A stretch of DNA of 64,000 nt from Saccharothrix carnea (GTDB lineage: Bacteria > Actinomycetota > Actinomycetes > Mycobacteriales > Pseudonocardiaceae), in assembly GCF_003014735.1 (NCBI RefSeq), contig NZ_PYAX01000005.1, forward strand, positions 310,001-374,000, written 5' to 3'. Positions 30,781 through 39,527 of the stretch are shown here, in pieces. The notes under the pieces are model-generated. The model saw nothing but the letters and a program-made list of their open reading frames with translations, was not told the DNA's origin and made no database searches. The position numbers and the translations under genes were made by a program. The first letter of the stretch is position 1. Each line of letters starts with the position of its first letter.

Positions 30781-31968
30781 ATGCAGCACCGCACGCGCCT
30801 GGACGTCGCGACGGAGGAGCACGACCCGCCGTTCGCGATCGTCGACCTGGACGCCTTCGACAGCAACGCGGCCGACCTCGTGCGGCGCGCGGGCGGGCGG
30901 CCGATCCGGGTGGCGAGCAAGTCCGTCCGGGTCAGGGCGCTGCTGGAACGGGTGCTCGCCCAGCCCGGGTTCGCGGGCGTCATGTGCTACTCGCTGGCCG
31001 AGGCGCTCTGGCTGTCGTCGGTCGACCTGTGCGAAGACCTGCTGGTCGCGTACCCGACGGTCGACCAGGCGGCGCTGCACGAGCTCGCCAAGGACGACAA
31101 GGCGCGGGCGCGGATCACGATCGTGGTCGACTCGACCGCGCACCTCGACCTGGTCGCGGCCGTGCTCGGCGCCGACCACCCGGAGCTGCGGGTGTGCCTG
31201 GAGCTGGACGTGTCGTGGCGACCGGTGCCCGGCCTGCACGTCGGCCCACGACGCTCACCCGTGCACACGGCACGCGAAGCGCGCGCTCTGGCCGAGGCGA
31301 TCGTGCGTCGGCCGGGGTTCCGGCTGGTCGGCGTGATGGCGTACGAGGGTCAGATCGCGGGCCTGGGCGACCAGCCGCCGGGCCGGCCGGTGCGCGGCGC
31401 CGCGCTGCGCTGGATGCAACGCCGTTCCGCCGCCGAACTGGTCGAACGGCGCTCGGCCGCGGTGTCCGCCGTGCGCCGGGTCGCCGAGCTGGAGTTCGTC
31501 AACGGCGGCGGCACGGGCAGCCTGGAGGTCACCGCCGCCGACCCCTCGGTCACCGAGCTCGCCGCCGGTTCCGGGCTCATCGGCCCGACCCTGTTCGACG
31601 GCTACCGAGGCTTCCGGCCCAGGCCCGCCGTGCTGTTCGCCCTGCCAGTGGTGCGCAGGCCGAAGCGGCACGTGGCCACGCTGTTCTCCGGTGGTTACAT
31701 CGCCTCCGGCACCGCGACCTCCGACCGCCAACCGACCCCGTACCTGCCGGTCGGGCTGAAGCTGCTGCCGCTGGAGGGCGCGGGCGAGGTGCAGACCCCG
31801 GTGGTGGGCCGGGCGGCCGACGCGCTGCGCCTCGGCGACCGCGTGTGGCTGCGGCACGCCAAGGCGGGCGAGCTGGCCGAGCGGTTCACCCACTACCACG
31901 TCGTGCGGGGCGACGTGGTGCAGCGGACCGTGCCCACCTACCGGGGCGAAGGCCACTCGTTCGGCTGA
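30781..31968 (+). CDS. Amino acid deaminase/aldolase, PLP fold-type III (D-threonine aldolase-like)
   Basis: The 395-residue protein has the alanine-racemase-like TIM-barrel start: FAIVDLDAFDSNAADLVRRA, then RVASKSVR with the predicted PLP lysine K47. VMCYSLAEA and ELEFVNGGGTGSLE (phosphate-binding glycine cluster) follow. The C-terminal domain has RPKRHVATLFSGGYIASG and LRHAKAGELAERF, with metal-ligand-like His/Cys positions of the D-serine dehydratase/D-threonine aldolase group. The substrate is unknown. It converges on the TetR gene with a 14-nt gap. Confidence 0.88.
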   Translation: MQHRTRLDVATEEHDPPFAIVDLDAFDSNAADLVRRAGGRPIRVASKSVRVRALLERVLAQPGFAGVMCYSLAEALWLSSVDLCEDLLVAYPTVDQAALHELAKDDKARARITIVVDSTAHLDLVAAVLGADHPELRVCLELDVSWRPVPGLHVGPRRSPVHTAREARALAEAIVRRPGFRLVGVMAYEGQIAGLGDQPPGRPVRGAALRWMQRRSAAELVERRSAAVSAVRRVAELEFVNGGGTGSLEVTAADPSVTELAAGSGLIGPTLFDGYRGFRPRPAVLFALPVVRRPKRHVATLFSGGYIASGTATSDRQPTPYLPVGLKLLPLEGAGEVQTPVVGRAADALRLGDRVWLRHAKAGELAERFTHYHVVRGDVVQRTVPTYRGEGHSFG

Positions 31969-31982
31969 AAGCTATCGCCGCA

Positions 31983-32597
31983 CTAGTCCGGCAGCCGGGT
32001 CGACAGGTAGCCGCGGACCAGCGCCTTGGCCTCGTCCAGGATCCGCTGGTCGCCCGCCGGGTCGCGGCGGAACGCCAGGTTCAGCACGCCGTCCGCCGCC
32101 TCGACCGCGATCGAGATCGGCAGTTGCAGCTCGGCGAACGGGATGTCGAACTTGACCGAGATCATCTCCGCGATGCGGTCGGAGATGACCGTGTTGTTGT
32201 CGCGCCGGTCGTCGAGCAGCCGCAGGTCGACCACGTCGCCGAAGTGCAGCTTCGAGAACGCGGGCACCTCGCGGTGCATCGACACGTACACGTCGAAGAT
32301 CGAGTCGACGGCGTCCCACCAGTGCTCGAGGGTGGTCGAGGTGAACCGGCCGTCCACCGTCTGGATGAACTTCTCCAGGTTGCGCAGGGTCAGCGCCTGC
32401 ACGACCGCCCGCTTGTCCGGGAAGAACTGGTAGAGCGAGCCGACCGCGACACCCGCGCGCTCGGCGATCAATGTCGTGGTGACTCCGTCGTAGCCGACCT
32501 CCTCGATGAGCTGTGCGCAGGCCTCGAGCATCCGCTCGACGCGCTTGGCGCTGCGCTGCTGCACCGGCTGGCGGCGCAGTGGGGTCGTACTGGTCAC
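31983..32597 (-). CDS. TetR family transcriptional regulator
   Basis: The 204-residue protein has an N-terminal TetR helix-turn-helix: RVERMLEACAQLIEEVGYDGVTTTLIAERAGVAVGSLYQFFPDKRAVV (about 18-65). A helical ligand domain follows with a WWDAVDSIFDVYVSMHREVP segment, resembling the C-terminal domain of actinobacterial TetR regulators with TetR_C-type cores. The GTG start has AGGAG upstream. It is divergent from the GH1 operon across 119 bp, which makes that operon its most likely target; ligand unknown. Confidence 0.92.
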   Translation of the reverse strand: MTSTTPLRRQPVQQRSAKRVERMLEACAQLIEEVGYDGVTTTLIAERAGVAVGSLYQFFPDKRAVVQALTLRNLEKFIQTVDGRFTSTTLEHWWDAVDSIFDVYVSMHREVPAFSKLHFGDVVDLRLLDDRRDNNTVISDRIAEMISVKFDIPFAELQLPISIAVEAADGVLNLAFRRDPAGDQRILDEAKALVRGYLSTRLPD

Positions 32598-32716
32598 GGC
32601 GACTCCTGCTGAATGGATGGCGGGACTCCATAGTGCCCGGTCCTGGACCTTTCCACTTCACTTCACGGTGCAACACGCCTACGATCCGAATCACTTTCAT
32701 GTTCGGGGAGGCTCAC

Positions 32717-33943
32717 GTGACGTCAACCGGCGACTTCCTCTGGGGTGTGTCGACCTCGGCCTTCCAGATCGAAGGCTCCTTCACCGCCGCAGGCAGGCAG
32801 CCGTCCGTGTGGGACGCGTTCCCGGCGTTCGAGGGCCACGACGCCTCGGTGGCGTGCGACCACTACCGCCGCTACCGCGAGGACGTCGGCCTCATGCGGT
32901 CCCTCGGCGTCAACGCCTACCGGTTCTCCGTGTCGTGGCCGCGGGTGCTCGCGGGCGACCTGGTGTTCTACGACCGGCTGGTGGACGAGCTGCTGGAGTC
33001 CGACATCGCGCCCGTCGTCACGCTGTACCACTGGGACACGCCGCTGACCGTGGAAGAGGCGGGCGGCTGGCTCGAACGCGACACCGCGCACCGGTTCGCC
33101 GAGTACGCCGCCCGGGTCGCCGAACGCCTGGCCGACCGGGTCGGGATGTGGATCCCGATCAACGAACCCGCGATGGTGACGCTGCTCGGGTACGCCACCG
33201 GGCAGCACGCGCCGGGCAAGGCGCTGCTGTACGACGCGCTGCCGACCGCGCACCACCTCAACCTGGCGCACGGGCTCGCCGTGCAGGCGCTGCGCGCCGC
33301 CGGAGCGCGCGCTGTGGGCACGGCCAACAACCACACACCCGCGTGGGCCGCGACCCCGGACGATGCCCCGGCCGCCGAGGCCTACTCCGAGCTGCACAAC
33401 TGGCTCTACGCCGACGCCCAGCTGGCGGGCCGCTACCCGGACTCGCTGGCCGACCGCTTGCCGATCGTGGACGGCGACCTGGCGATCGTTTCCGCGCCGC
33501 TCGACTTCTACGGCGTGAACTACTACAACCCGACCCGGCTGCGGCTGCCGTCCGAGGGCAACCCGCTGCCGTTCGAGCTGGTGGACATCGACGAGTACCC
33601 GAAGACCGGCTTCGGCTGGCCGGTCGTGCCGTCCGGGCTGTCGGAGATGATCACGCTGTTGCGGGATCGATTCGTCGACTTGCCGCCGGTGTACGTGACC
33701 GAGAGCGGGTGCAGCTACCCGCACTCGCTGGAGGACACCGAGCGGATCGAGTACCTGGACGGGCACCTCGAAGAGGCCCTGAAGTCCGACGTGCGCGGGT
33801 ACTTCGTGTGGTCCCTGATGGACAACTTCGAGTGGGACTCGGGGTACTCGCAGCGGTTCGGCCTGGTCCACGTCGACTACGCGACGCAGCAACGCACACC
33901 GCGCGCCTCCTACGAGTGGTACCGCGATCGGATCAGGGGGTGA
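32717..33943 (+). CDS. Glycoside hydrolase family 1 beta-glucosidase
   Basis: Retaining glycosidase, cytoplasmic (no signal peptide). The GTG at 32717 follows GGGGAGG and gives 408 residues, shorter than the usual 450-480 of bacterial GH1. The N-terminal signature FLWGVSTSAFQIEG is intact. The acid/base glutamate is in INEP (Glu150) and the nucleophile in TESG (Glu329). YFVWSLMDNFEW and RFGLVHVDY close the barrel. Shortened loops may alter substrate range. Its stop overlaps the MFS start (GTGA), so the sugar transporter and hydrolase are coupled, probably under TetR control. Confidence 0.93.
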   Translation: MTSTGDFLWGVSTSAFQIEGSFTAAGRQPSVWDAFPAFEGHDASVACDHYRRYREDVGLMRSLGVNAYRFSVSWPRVLAGDLVFYDRLVDELLESDIAPVVTLYHWDTPLTVEEAGGWLERDTAHRFAEYAARVAERLADRVGMWIPINEPAMVTLLGYATGQHAPGKALLYDALPTAHHLNLAHGLAVQALRAAGARAVGTANNHTPAWAATPDDAPAAEAYSELHNWLYADAQLAGRYPDSLADRLPIVDGDLAIVSAPLDFYGVNYYNPTRLRLPSEGNPLPFELVDIDEYPKTGFGWPVVPSGLSEMITLLRDRFVDLPPVYVTESGCSYPHSLEDTERIEYLDGHLEEALKSDVRGYFVWSLMDNFEWDSGYSQRFGLVHVDYATQQRTPRASYEWYRDRIRG

Positions 33944-35163
33944 GCGCGGAGGCGTTGGCGGAACCGGTCGTCCCGGTCCGCCGGTCGTGGATGACGTGGC
34001 TGTTCCTGGCCAACCTCGGCCTGTGGCTGGCCATCTACGCGCCCATCCAGGTGCTGCTCCCGCAACAGGCCGAGCTGCTCGACGCGGCCGGCAAGGAAGC
34101 GGTGTTCGGACTGGTCACGGGCGTCGGCGCGCTCGTGGCGCTGATCGCGAACCCGCTGATCGGGCTGTCGTCGGACCGGACCACGTCCCGGTTCGGCAGG
34201 CGGCACCCGTGGACGCTGGCGGGCGCGCTGGTCGGCGCGGTCGGCCTGGCGGTGCTGTCCTCGGCGTCCTCCGTCGCGGTGGTGGTGATCGGGTGGTGCC
34301 TGGTGCAGGCCGGGCTGAACGGGATGCTCGCGTCGCTGACCTCCGCCGTGCCCGACCGGGTGCCCGTGCGGCAGCGGGCCAAGGTGGGCGGGCTGGTCGG
34401 CGTGTCCCAGATGCTCGGCACCGTGCTGGGCGCGGTCGTGGTGACGGTGCTGGTCAGCGGTCTGGCGAACGGCTACCTGGCGTGCGCGGCGCTGGTCGTG
34501 GCCGGTGCGGTCGCGTTCGTGCTGATCACCCCGGACGTCCGGCTGCCGGCCGCCGACCGCCCGCCGCTGCGGTGGCGCGAGCTGTGGGTGTCGCCGAGGC
34601 GGCACCCGGACTTCGCCTGGGCCTGGTGCGCGCACTTCATGATCAACCTGGGCAACGCGTTCGGCACGCTCTACCTGCTGTACTTCCTCGGCGACGTGGT
34701 CCGGCACCCGGCACCCGAGGACGGCCTGCTGGTGCTGATGCTGCTCTACGGCGTGGCGCTGGCGACCGGCGCGTTCGCCGTGGGCGCCCGGTCGGACCGG
34801 ACCGGCCGCCGCAAGCCCTACGTCCTGATGTCCGCGGGCGTGATGGCGGTGGCCGCCCTGCTGCTCGTCGCCTGGCCCACGTGGACGGCCGCGCTGGTCG
34901 CCGCGCCGCTGCTCGGCGTCGGCTTCGGCGGGTACTGGGCGGTGGCGCTGGCGCTGCTGACGCAGGTGCTGCCCGCCGCGTCGGACCGCGCCAAGGACCT
35001 CGGCGTGCTCAACATCGCCAACTCGCTGCCCCAGGTGGTCGCGCCGCTGCTGACGACGTTCGTGCTGGCGTCGCTCGGCGGGTACCGGGGCTTGTTCGCC
35101 GTCTCGGCCGTCGCCACGCTGTGCGCGGCGGTGCTCGTGACCAGGGTCCGTTCGGTGGTGTAG
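33940..35163 (+). CDS. MFS transporter, probable sugar/glycoside importer
   Basis: The 407-residue protein has about twelve membrane segments. MFS landmarks are SSDRTTSRFGRRHPW between TM2 and TM3 and the second-half copy SDRTGRRKPYVLM. The first-half motif resembles the SLC45/GPH-like glycoside transporters (NPLIGLSSDRTTSRFGRR). Overlap with the GH1 gene suggests uptake of the beta-glucoside that GH1 cleaves. It begins at the GTG shared with the GH1 stop. Confidence 0.9.
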   Translation: MSAEALAEPVVPVRRSWMTWLFLANLGLWLAIYAPIQVLLPQQAELLDAAGKEAVFGLVTGVGALVALIANPLIGLSSDRTTSRFGRRHPWTLAGALVGAVGLAVLSSASSVAVVVIGWCLVQAGLNGMLASLTSAVPDRVPVRQRAKVGGLVGVSQMLGTVLGAVVVTVLVSGLANGYLACAALVVAGAVAFVLITPDVRLPAADRPPLRWRELWVSPRRHPDFAWAWCAHFMINLGNAFGTLYLLYFLGDVVRHPAPEDGLLVLMLLYGVALATGAFAVGARSDRTGRRKPYVLMSAGVMAVAALLLVAWPTWTAALVAAPLLGVGFGGYWAVALALLTQVLPAASDRAKDLGVLNIANSLPQVVAPLLTTFVLASLGGYRGLFAVSAVATLCAAVLVTRVRSVV

Positions 35164-35173
35164 GAGGAGATCA

Positions 35174-35965
35174 GTGCGGTTGGCCGGCAAGACGGTCGTG
35201 GTGACCGGCGCGTCGCAGGGCATCGGCGCGGCGACCGCCCGGACGCTCGCGGGGCGCGGTTCGGTTGTCGTGCTCGTGGCACGCAGCGGTGAAGCGCTCG
35301 ACGAGCAGGTCGAACGGATCACGGCGACCGGCGGGCGTGCGGTCGCGCTACCCGCGGACCTCGCGGACGTCGACCGGATCCACGCGCTCGCCGAACGGGT
35401 GATCGCCGAGGTCGGCGTGCCGGACGTGCTGGTCAACAACGCGGGCGTGGGCCGCTGGCTGTTCCTGGACGATACGCCGACGCCCGAGCTGGCCGGGATG
35501 ATCGCCCTGCCGTTCACCGCGGCACTGCACCTGACCAGGGAGTTCCTGCCCGGTATGCGGGCGCGTGGCTCCGGTCGGGTGGTCAACGTCAACTCGCCGG
35601 TGTCCCGCCTGCCGATCCCCGGCGCCACCGGGTACGCGGCGGCCCGCTACGCGTTGCGCGGCATGACCGCGGCGCTGCGGATGGACCTGCGCGGCACCGG
35701 CGTCGGGGTGAGCGAGGTCGTGCCGGGCAAGGTGAGCAGCCGGTACTTCGTCAACAACCCCGGTGCGGAGGAGCGGATCCCGGCGCTGGCCAGGGTGATC
35801 CCGACCGTCACGCCGCGGGACGTGGCCGAGCGGATCGCCGACGCGGTGGAGCGGGAACGGGACGAGGTCGTGTTCCCGTGGCAGCTCAAGGCCTTCGACC
35901 TGGCCGGTCGGCTGTTCCCGGGGCTGACCGGCTACCTCACCTGGCGGACCGGCACCCACCGCTGA
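35174..35965 (+). CDS. Short-chain dehydrogenase/reductase
   Basis: Classical SDR of 263 residues. The cofactor motif TGASQGIGAA is near residue 12, NNAG near 88, and the catalytic tetrad Ser-Tyr-Lys is in VNVNSPVSRL and GYAAARYALR; the lysine position of YxxxK reads as Arg (YAAARYAL: Tyr-Ala-Ala-Ala-Arg). That substitution is unusual and may reduce activity. The GTG start has GGAGGAG upstream and lies 10 nt after the MFS stop, so it is the third gene of the GH1 operon. Substrate unknown. Confidence 0.88.
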   Translation: MRLAGKTVVVTGASQGIGAATARTLAGRGSVVVLVARSGEALDEQVERITATGGRAVALPADLADVDRIHALAERVIAEVGVPDVLVNNAGVGRWLFLDDTPTPELAGMIALPFTAALHLTREFLPGMRARGSGRVVNVNSPVSRLPIPGATGYAAARYALRGMTAALRMDLRGTGVGVSEVVPGKVSSRYFVNNPGAEERIPALARVIPTVTPRDVAERIADAVERERDEVVFPWQLKAFDLAGRLFPGLTGYLTWRTGTHR

Positions 35966-35978
35966 GCACGCGAAACGA

Positions 35979-36011
35979 CCCCATGTCCGCGCGGGAGGGG
36001 CGGACATGGGG
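35979..36011 (+). terminator. Terminator of the GH1-MFS-SDR operon
   Basis: A perfect 12-bp stem (35979-35990 with 36000-36011) and 9-nt loop begin 13 bp after the SDR stop. Confidence 0.8.
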
Positions 36012-36119
36012 CCGAAGTGGTGCCCGCGGACCGGTGTCGGTCGGGGAGGGAAGGTGTGCACAACACCGGCCCGCGGCTGTCTGTGTAGTTGTCCTGCTGT
36101 CCTGCTGGTGGAGCTTGAG

Positions 36120-36177
36120 CTGGCCGGCGGTCCGTTCGTCGCGGTCGGGGGTTCGCACGTCCCGGACCGCCGGCCAG
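36120..36177. repeat. Long inverted repeat between convergent genes
   Basis: A perfect 15-bp inverted repeat (36120-36134 with 36163-36177) flanks a 28-nt loop, with further outer AGCT-rich pairing potential to about 36190. It lies about 55 bp past the stop of the minus-strand gene ending at 36232. It could be its terminator, but the loop is long. The rest of the 36012-36231 gap shows nothing else. Confidence 0.6.
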
Positions 36178-36231
36178 TAGGCGGGAGCTCGACCTGGTCG
36201 CGTCGGGGGAACGACAGGTCGGGGCCGCCCG

Positions 36232-36594
36232 TTAGTGGGCTCGAACCACCATTCCGCGGCGCGACCGGGTGACAGGAGGCGTCACCGGCGCCGAGCGGAG
36301 GTGCCGAGCCGGGCGCGGGGCCAAACCGCCCGCGACCAGGTGTTCGTACGCGGCGCGCCACACCGAGCAGGGGCTCTTCTGCTGCCGCCACCGTCCGGAG
36401 CACTCGGGGCAGTTGCCCTTCTCGTCCGGTTCGTGCGCGGCGAGCAGCGCCCGCCACCCCTCGGTCAGCCGAGGGAGCTCGGAACGTGCCACCGACAGGA
36501 GGGACGGGGCGTCGGCCTCGTTGGCCAGCTCTGTGAGCAGGTCCAACCGCTCCCACACCGCGTTGCGAAGAACTTGTCCGAGGATCTCGTCCAC
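36232..36594 (-). CDS. Small hypothetical protein with CPEC motif
   Basis: Not recognised. From the GTG at 36594 the product is 120 residues. A helical first half (VDEILGQVLRNAVWERLDLLTELANEADA) leads to GNCPECSGRWRQQKSPCSVWRAAYEHL, with three cysteines that could bind a metal, and an Arg/Pro-rich tail. It starts 13 nt after the stop of the next upstream minus-strand gene, so they form a two-gene unit divergent from the HTH-TPR regulator. An AAAGGTG is the likely ribosome-binding site. Confidence 0.7.
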   Translation of the reverse strand: MDEILGQVLRNAVWERLDLLTELANEADAPSLLSVARSELPRLTEGWRALLAAHEPDEKGNCPECSGRWRQQKSPCSVWRAAYEHLVAGGLAPRPARHLRSAPVTPPVTRSRRGMVVRAH

Positions 36595-36607
36595 CGAAAC
36601 GTCACCG

Positions 36608-36934
36608 TCACCTTTCCGCCTGCTCGGCGGCCTCACGTAGCGCGGCCCTGAGTTGTACGAGTTGGTCGGCCGAGAGGACCGCCGTCTCACCCGGAGGACC
36701 GACCAGGACCACGCGGCCCCGGTCGACCATCACGGTGAGGCAGCGTTCCCGGTCGACCACGTCGCTGCAGCGGATGCGCCACCAGCGACGGTGCCCGGTC
36801 GTGCCGCGCCATCCGGAGTCGAGGTCGGTCGACTCCTGGACAGACATGGTTGCCGGAGAGGTGGCCGCGGCGACGGCAGGCGCTGCCGACCCACCAGGGG
36901 TGGTCACCGCCCGCTCGATCAGGTCCACAACCAT
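36608..36934 (-). CDS. Small hypothetical protein
   Basis: Not recognised. The ATG at 36934 has GGAGAGGA upstream, giving 108 residues. The N-terminal 35 are Ala/Thr/Pro-rich; the C-terminal half carries RWWRIRCSDVVDRERCLTVMVDRGRVVLVGPPGETAVLSADQLVQLRAALREA, a beta-rich strand pair followed by a helix. It is soluble. First gene of the pair facing the HTH-TPR regulator, with a 210-bp divergent intergenic region between them. Confidence 0.7.
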   Translation of the reverse strand: MVVDLIERAVTTPGGSAAPAVAAATSPATMSVQESTDLDSGWRGTTGHRRWWRIRCSDVVDRERCLTVMVDRGRVVLVGPPGETAVLSADQLVQLRAALREAAEQAER

Positions 36935-37144
36935 GTTCCTCTCCGTGCTCGCTCGCTTACCGGAACTCAGATTGCGATGATTCAACCCGGATCGGGACGT
37001 CATAGCGCTGGCCGGTGGCCGTTCCACGGTAAGCGGTCAGCGGAGTTCGGCAGGGCCGATCAGCCTCGCCGATCGGTACTTCTCGCAGTCGGGGGAGTGC
37101 CCCTACTCTGCCGTTGACGCCCAAAGGACTGTGAGGGGGCGCAA

Positions 37145-38527
37145 TTGAACACCATCGGTTCGCCAAGCTCTCCTGTTACACCAGACGTCTGGGACCAGCA
37201 GGAGATGCGTGACGCCTTGGCCAGACGAGAGATCAGCGCGGTCTACCGGCTGCTCCGACGGCACGGTGTCTCGCAACGCCAGATCGCGGCGTTGACGGGC
37301 CAGTCGCAGTCCGAAGTCTCGGAGATCCTCAAGGGACGCCAGGTCATGGCCTACGACGTCCTCGCCCGGATCGCCGCCGGCTTGGGTGTCCCAAGGGGGT
37401 ACATGGGCCTCGCTTACGACGAGGCCACGGCAGTGAGGGTGGCCGCCACGGCGGAGTCACCCCATTCTGAGGAGGACGAGTCGGTGAAGCGAAGGAAGTT
37501 CCTCGCGCACGCCGCCGCCATCACCGTCGGCGCGGCCGTGTTCGGTACGGACTCCGGGTCTTGGGCTTCATCGCCCGCGCAGACTCCGGCCCCTGGCCGC
37601 ATCGGCATGACCGACGTCCGACAGGTCGAGGCGGCCACCAGGGCGTTGCGCACGCTCGACTACCAGTACGGCGGCGGCTCGTGCCGCGACGCCGTCGTCG
37701 CACAGCTGTCGTGGGGACAGCAGATGCTCGGCGCGAACGCGACCGACCTGGTCAAGGAACGCCTCTACGTCGCGCTCGCCGACCTGCACAACCTGGCCGG
37801 GTGGACCTCGTTCGACACCGGCCTGTACGACTCGGCCCGCAACCACTTCGGCCAGGCGCTCGGCCTGGCCAAGCAGGGGCGCAAGGAAGAGCTCGTGGCC
37901 AACATCCTGTACCGGATGGGCCGCGTCTACCTGCACCAGAACGCGCCGGACGACGCGTTGAAGGTGTTCCAGCTCGGCCAGCTGGCCGCGCAGAACTCCG
38001 GTTCGGAGCTCGCCGTGGGCATCCTGTGCGCCAACGAGGCGTGGGCCTACGCGAAGATGGGCTCCGACGACCAGGCGTTGAAGCTGCTCAGCCGGGCCCG
38101 CGACGAGTTCGCCCGGGCCAACATCGAGGACTCGCCCGCGTGGGCGAAGTTCTTCGACGCCAACGACCTGTCCGCGATGATCGGCACGGTGCACACGGAG
38201 CTGGCGCAGACCGTGGACAAGAAGTACACGCGCACCGCCGTGCCGGCGCTGACCAAGGCCATCGGCGGCTACGGCGAGGACATGACCCGCAGCCGGTCGT
38301 TCAACCTCACGTCCCTGTCGATCAACCACCTGCTCGACGGCGACATCGACCACGCGTCGCGCATGGGCCGGCAGGCGATCGAGCTGTCCGAGGGCCTGAA
38401 GTCGGTCCGCACCAAGGACCGGATGAAGCCGTTGCAGCACGAAGCCGAGAAGCGCCGCAACAACCCCGACGCCCGTGAGCTGGCCGAACGCCTGGCGAAG
38501 TTCACCGGCAACGACAGCGCGGCCTGA
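37145..38527 (+). CDS. XRE-type helix-turn-helix / TPR regulator
   Basis: The 460-residue protein starts at TTG after GAGGGGG. Residues about 28-85 form an HTH (LLRRHGVSQRQIAALTGQSQ, VSEILKGRQ). A KRRKFLAHAAAITVGAAVFG stretch near 115-135 resembles a twin-arginine signal but sits internally and is common in this regulator group. From about 165 to 440 there are TPR-like helical pairs (ADLHNLAGWTSFDTGLYDSA, LYRMGRVYLHQNAPDDALKV). Such proteins in actinomycetes control antibiotic and developmental genes and may sense a ligand through the TPRs. The two divergent small genes are candidate targets. Confidence 0.88.
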   Translation: MNTIGSPSSPVTPDVWDQQEMRDALARREISAVYRLLRRHGVSQRQIAALTGQSQSEVSEILKGRQVMAYDVLARIAAGLGVPRGYMGLAYDEATAVRVAATAESPHSEEDESVKRRKFLAHAAAITVGAAVFGTDSGSWASSPAQTPAPGRIGMTDVRQVEAATRALRTLDYQYGGGSCRDAVVAQLSWGQQMLGANATDLVKERLYVALADLHNLAGWTSFDTGLYDSARNHFGQALGLAKQGRKEELVANILYRMGRVYLHQNAPDDALKVFQLGQLAAQNSGSELAVGILCANEAWAYAKMGSDDQALKLLSRARDEFARANIEDSPAWAKFFDANDLSAMIGTVHTELAQTVDKKYTRTAVPALTKAIGGYGEDMTRSRSFNLTSLSINHLLDGDIDHASRMGRQAIELSEGLKSVRTKDRMKPLQHEAEKRRNNPDARELAERLAKFTGNDSAA

Positions 38528-39437
38528 GCTGCGGGGAGTCGGGGCCCTGGACGGCAGGTTCACCTCCGCCGCGCTGACGGCGGTGCTGGAACGGCTGTGC
38601 GCCGAACTGGGGTTGGCGCACCGCGACGCGCGGCTCGTGAAGTTCACCAGCAACGCCGTGTTCGACCTGCCCGGTGACCGGGTGGTGGTGCGGATCGTCG
38701 GTTCGATGAACCTGCGCCACCGGGCCCGGAAGGTGGTCGAGGTCGCGCGGTGGCTGGCCGCGCACGACGTGCCCGCCGTCCGGCTGGTCGAGGACGTGCC
38801 GCAGCCGTTGGCGGTGGGGGAGCACCTGGCCACCCTGTGGCACACCGTGCCGTCCGGTGGCAGGCCCGTCGACGGCCGTGACCTGGGCCGGGTGCTGCGG
38901 CAGGTGCACGCGCTGCCCGCGCCGGACTTCGCGCTGCCGCGCTGGACGCCGCTGGACGACGTGCGGCGGCGCATCGCCGACGCCGAGGAGCTGTCCGGGC
39001 CGGACCGCCGGTTCCTGGAGGACCGGTGCGCCGAGGCCGACCACCGGCTGGCCGAGCTGCGGACCGTGCTGCCGCAGGGCGTGGTGCACGGCGACGCGCA
39101 CCTGGGCAACCTGATCCCGAGCCCGGACGGGCCGGTGATCTGTGATTTCGACTCCACCAGCGTCGGGCCGCGCGAGTGGGACCTGAGCACCCTGCCGGTC
39201 GGCGTGGCCCGCTTCGGTCACCCGGCCGAGTGGTACCGGCAGCTGACCGACGAGTACGGCTTCGACGTCACCAGGTGGGCCGGGTTCCCGGTGTTGCGCG
39301 AGGTCAGGGAGCTGAAGCTGACCACGAGCGTGCTGCCGATCATGCGCAGCCACCCCGGTGTGCGCGAGGAGCTGCACAGCCGGCTCAAAGCGTTGCGCGC
39401 GGGCGACACCACGACCCACTGGACCCCCTACCGCTGA
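38475..39437 (+). CDS. Aminoglycoside phosphotransferase-family kinase
   Basis: APH/choline-kinase-like protein. The catalytic Brenner motif VVHGDAHLGNLI and the metal-binding ICDFDSTSVGPREWDL are intact, so it should be an active small-molecule kinase. The N-lobe has VVVRIVGS with no clear conserved lysine, where an Arg may stand in. The start is uncertain: GTG 38475 gives 320 residues but overlaps the HTH-TPR gene by 53 nt without a ribosome-binding site; CTG 38529 or GTG 38583 are alternatives. Substrate unknown; resistance cannot be inferred. Confidence 0.82.
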   Translation: MSWPNAWRSSPATTARPELRGVGALDGRFTSAALTAVLERLCAELGLAHRDARLVKFTSNAVFDLPGDRVVVRIVGSMNLRHRARKVVEVARWLAAHDVPAVRLVEDVPQPLAVGEHLATLWHTVPSGGRPVDGRDLGRVLRQVHALPAPDFALPRWTPLDDVRRRIADAEELSGPDRRFLEDRCAEADHRLAELRTVLPQGVVHGDAHLGNLIPSPDGPVICDFDSTSVGPREWDLSTLPVGVARFGHPAEWYRQLTDEYGFDVTRWAGFPVLREVRELKLTTSVLPIMRSHPGVREELHSRLKALRAGDTTTHWTPYR

Positions 39438-39527
39438 CGGCGGGGTCGTGGGGCATCGAACCGGTAACGCCCGGCGCGCGTTTCACGACTGAGGCATCGA
39501 CGGGTTGCGTGACGGGGTTCTGGCGAG

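Noticed and set aside
38569-39421. Antisense frames across the phosphotransferase gene
   Set aside because: Plus strand has intact HGDxHxxN and DFD motifs; minus frames are Arg/Pro/His shadows.
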